Below are positions 61,328-64,000 of a stretch of DNA of 64,000 bases, piece by piece. Position 1 is the first letter of the stretch, and each line of letters begins with the position of its first letter. A model generated the notes under the pieces. That model saw nothing but the letters and a program-made list of their open reading frames with translations, made no database searches and was not told the origin of the DNA. Origin of the DNA: Hypoxylon rubiginosum (taxonomy: Eukaryota > Ascomycota > Sordariomycetes > Xylariales > Hypoxylaceae); assembly GCA_902806565.1 (NCBI GenBank), contig CADCXA010000069.1:372001-436000 (forward strand), in the 5' to 3' direction. Both the position numbers and the translations under genes were made by a program.

Positions 61328-61904
61328 GTCGAATGTGTCTGGGCTCCGACAGACCTATACCCTAGGTATATAGCCCGGGCTCTACGATAGGCATGTCGAT
61401 TACGGTATCACCTTGGGCCGGGCTGGGGTTGGGGTATGAGGTCGTAGGGCCCTGAGGCACCAATTTCGAAGGAACTGGCCTTGTTATATGGTATAACTGG
61501 CTCGTAGGTCCTGGTGTCGTAGACTTGCCTCGACGAGGTCGATGAACTCGTGGACAGTCTCCGGGGGAGGGGTATAAGTTCCTTAACGAGCAAGGTGAGA
61601 TGAAGATGTTCCATATCTCTGAGGCTGAGCTTCAAGCATTGTAGAAAACCTAGTCTATGCCAGAAAATGCCATGTTGTTTGGAATGACGAGTAATATCGT
61701 GGAGCTTATTATTTCTCTCTTCCATCAGGAGAAACCGAGACTCTAGCTACCGAGTTTCAACAATAGGATGAATTAGAATTGTGTTTGCATCGATTCTAAT
61801 CGATCATCTTATTTTACTGAACTCGCTTAGGGTCCCCCCGTTTTCCCAGCTACGACAGCCACGTTCCTATACATCTAGGTAGGTACTTTCTTACACTTGA
61901 TTCG

Positions 61905-63401
61905 CTAGCCTTCTGCATTCCAGGAAACCTTGATTATCGCCAGCGCCGACCCTTTCGGCTCAACGATCCCTTCCAACACGAATCTCGGATCAGCATTGGT
62001 GATCAGAACCTCCCATTCCTTCTTAGTCCTCTCTTTGGCATTGAACGCCGAGGCCATGGTCATATCGGAGGTCCTGTTGTTCCGGTCAGCATACTTCTCG
62101 AGTGAACTTTTGCATCGGCAAGCATATAGGTATACCTATGGTCTTTCTCCCTCCAAAGTGCCACCTCGCCCGGCTCGGGCATGCACGCTTCCATGAGAAC
62201 GATCTTCGCGCCGGGCTTTAACGCCGGGATCAAAGCTTTCAAGATGAGGAGGCAATACTTGTCGGACCAGTTGTGGAGGATCCACCGGAGAAGGTAGACA
62301 TCGGCTCCTTTGATAGGTTGCGGCAGAAACATATCGTGCGCCATGAATTGGATCCTCCCTTTGAGCTCAGGGGGGACACCGGACTCGGCATTCGCCATGA
62401 CCTCACCCATGTCCTGGACGATGGCACTGATGCTACCAAACCGCTTAGCGAGCTCTATGGCGATATGCCCTTGGGCACCGCCGACGTCGACGAGTTGCGC
62501 TGGCCCAAGAGCGGCCCAGTCGTAATTGTCAATGAGATACTTAGGGTCGCGCGTCGGGCTGGTCGCCTCGAGCTTCATTGCATTTCCAAAGCGGGCCCCT
62601 CGTGTCGGATCGCTCCCCAGGACCGAGTAGATGGAATTTGTGGTATCGTTTGCCAGTTGAAAGCCCTATATGTGATTTTTAGTACTGTAACATGAGGAAT
62701 GGTAGCTAATGGTTGCCTAGGAAGACGAGGGCAGTACCGTCTCGTTGGGTTCGGAGCCCTCTGGCCATTTCTGCAAGGCATCTATCATCTTGACATAGCG
62801 ACAGTCAGTGTGGATTGGCAATCATCACGATGAGTAGTGCTCACTCTTGCAGCAGCAGGCCACATCTCTCCCGTTCCGATATTCAACCAGTCATTCATAG
62901 CCGGGCTGGTAAGCATCTTGGATGCCTTAGTATGTGCCACCATACCAGGCTCGGGTTCGCGGAAAATGCGCATGGTCATGGCAAAGCGGAGAAGACGTTT
63001 GATCATGTCCTCAGACAGCCCGGTTTTGTCAGCGATACTGGCAAAAGACGTCTGTCCGCTGGCTGGGACCATGCTGGCAATGGAGAAGCGTGCTATAGCC
63101 TGCAAGCAGGCGCAGTTGTTATGCTGTCCTTCTCAGTCATCATAGGCGGGGACGAGGCTCGAGATGTACTGACTGCTCCATGGTATTTGATAAGCGCTAC
63201 TGGTTCCAGGATCAAGTCGAATAATTCCGCTGTAGCGTCAAGTATTGCATCTTGTACACCCGATGTTTCATTTGGAAGCGACGGCGGTGCATCTTCTTCG
63301 AACGATGGCGTTGGGACGCCCTTGGAGGATAGTATGTCGTTCAATTTTGCGACGGAGTCGCTAATAGTCGCTGACAATTGGATAATGCGGGGCGAGGACA
63401 T
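61905..63401 (-). CDS. SAM-dependent O-methyltransferase (class II, secondary-metabolism type)
   Basis: Begins at 63401 (MSSPRIIQLSATISDSVAK). Exons join through introns at about 63173-63122 and in the ranges 62840-62790, 62730-62670 and 62125-62070. This gives HNNCACLQAIARFSIASMV, the winged-helix region IADKTGLSEDMIKRLLRFAM, an ARFGNAM segment, the SAM-binding motif LVDVGGAQGHIAIELAKRF and the catalytic histidine in WILHNWSD. The C-terminal exon reads DMTMASAFNAKERTKKEWEV and ends at 61905; total about 400 residues. No lesion was found. It is a different paralogue from the 43618 enzyme (HNWSD rather than HDWPD, different intron positions). The substrate is unknown; there is no biosynthetic core gene nearby. 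Confidence 0.88.
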
Positions 63402-63870
63402 CGTGGTGGCTATATTGCTAGCAGGAGAGAAGAGATGGCTTCGGGAAAACGTAGAGGGTTGAGAGGTTTCGATAGAGTATCTTAGGTAGGTAAGTGATCT
63501 CCTTTTTCTTTAACATAAAAGACATCTCGTGCGGGCAACTGCAGTTAGGGCTGAACAGGCTCGTCCTCTGCTCCCTTCGTTCCCCAGGTAGATTGGAGTT
63601 TGAGCTTGTTGGAAATATTCAACTACCGAGGCACCGGATTCCCTCGGCGGTACATTCATTGAGGGTACCGAAATAACAGACTCATCATAAAGCAGACATC
63701 CCCTGCTATCCGCCAGCTCAGGGTGCAACGTTAGGCACAGTTTGCCGTACCGTCTTACATACGACAATGGGCTTGTGTAACCATACCAACTTAAGTCGAA
63801 ACTTATGTGGGTGTATTTACAGATCGTAGATATACAGGACTTTATATCTCGGATCTTACTAATATTAAAC
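63402..63870. other. Upstream region of the second O-methyltransferase
   Basis: About 470 bases of GC-balanced DNA expected to contain the promoter; the leader next to the ATG is pyrimidine-rich on the coding strand. No gene is recognised. Confidence 0.4.
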
Positions 63871-64000
63871 TCTTAACAAGGTTTTTTTAAATAACTTATA
63901 GTTATATTAATATTATTAATAAAATAAAAAATATAACTATATAAAACGCTTAATAATATTAATTATTAATAGTTTATAAAAAACCGTTAAAATAATAAAA
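63871..64000. repeat. Start of another AT-rich block
   Basis: Sequence turns abruptly to A/T (TTTTTTTAAATAACTTATAG onward), matching the character of the 11.1-36.8 kb block. The second gene island is therefore bordered on both sides by RIP-type DNA. Confidence 0.75.

Larger units (their letters stand above)
58675..61904. other. 3.2-kb region without a firmly supported gene
   Basis: Several frames of about 100-160 codons occur on both strands. The better ones are 59313-59690 (-, 125 codons), 60106-60582 (-, 158 codons) and 61408-61725 (-, 105 codons, ending PYDLIPQPQPGPR). None has a recognisable domain or clear splice partners, so they are not called genes. The region also has a GTAGGC hexamer run (about 60526-60550), many TACCTAGGTA palindromes (59255, 60650, 60890, 61125) and a tRNA-like relic at 61191-61327. 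Confidence 0.4.

Noticed and set aside
1..64000. Complete secondary-metabolite gene cluster
   Set aside because: P450, MFS and O-methyltransferase genes are present, but no PKS, NRPS, terpene cyclase or DMAT synthase was found in any frame.
1..64000. Mitochondrial origin of the AT-rich DNA
   Set aside because: No rRNA, tRNA or respiratory-chain coding sequence; instead repeated copies with C/T and G/A differences embedded between nuclear spliceosomal-intron genes.

Overview
This window looks like nuclear DNA of a filamentous ascomycete (Pezizomycotina). The genes are split by many short introns (about 45-100 nt) with GTAAGT/GTATGT-type donors, CTAAC/CTGAC branch sites and YAG acceptors. The families are typical of that group: P450s, 14-TM MFS pumps, SAT4/PTH11-type membrane proteins, Zn2Cys6 regulators and secondary-metabolism-type O-methyltransferases. 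GC-balanced gene islands alternate sharply with extremely AT-rich DNA whose repeat copies differ almost only by C/T and G/A transitions, the signature of repeat-induced point mutation (RIP). The exact genus cannot be read from the sequence.

Layout. 1-230: tail of an AT-rich block. 231-11,100: first gene island, with a P450 pseudogene (482-2296, +), an MFS pump (2832-4969, -) tandem with an intact P450 (5064-7035, -), 2.5 kb without a recognisable gene, and a SAT4/PTH11-type membrane protein (9578-10749, -). 11,100-36,840: about 25.7 kb of very AT-rich DNA with no credible genes. It carries at least five dispersed repeat families, a decamer satellite, a 13-bp minisatellite and a long hairpin, and is best read as RIP-degraded nested transposons. 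36,840-63,870: second gene island. 63,871-64,000: start of another AT-rich block.

The second island holds an uncharacterised 401-residue protein, a second uncharacterised protein with a Gln-Asp-Gly repeat, another SAT4 protein, and an O-methyltransferase. A run of six genes (45.4-57.4 kb) then fits together as a sugar-acid catabolic locus: a zinc alcohol dehydrogenase, a GRE2/DFR-like extended SDR reductase, a sugar permease, a Zn2Cys6 regulator, an enolase-superfamily sugar-acid dehydratase (L-galactonate/L-fuconate type) and, divergent from it, a DHDPS-family 2-keto-3-deoxy-aldonate aldolase. The proposed logic is uptake, dehydration to a 2-keto-3-deoxy acid, cleavage to pyruvate plus a hydroxyaldehyde, and reduction of the aldehyde. 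An uncharacterised Ser-rich/acidic protein and a second O-methyltransferase close the island.

Reconstructing introns by hand showed that most multi-exon genes are intact. The clear exception is the first P450, which has two in-frame stops and a destroyed ExxR motif. No polyketide synthase, NRPS or terpene synthase was seen, so the P450/MFS/methyltransferase content does not by itself make a complete secondary-metabolite cluster.
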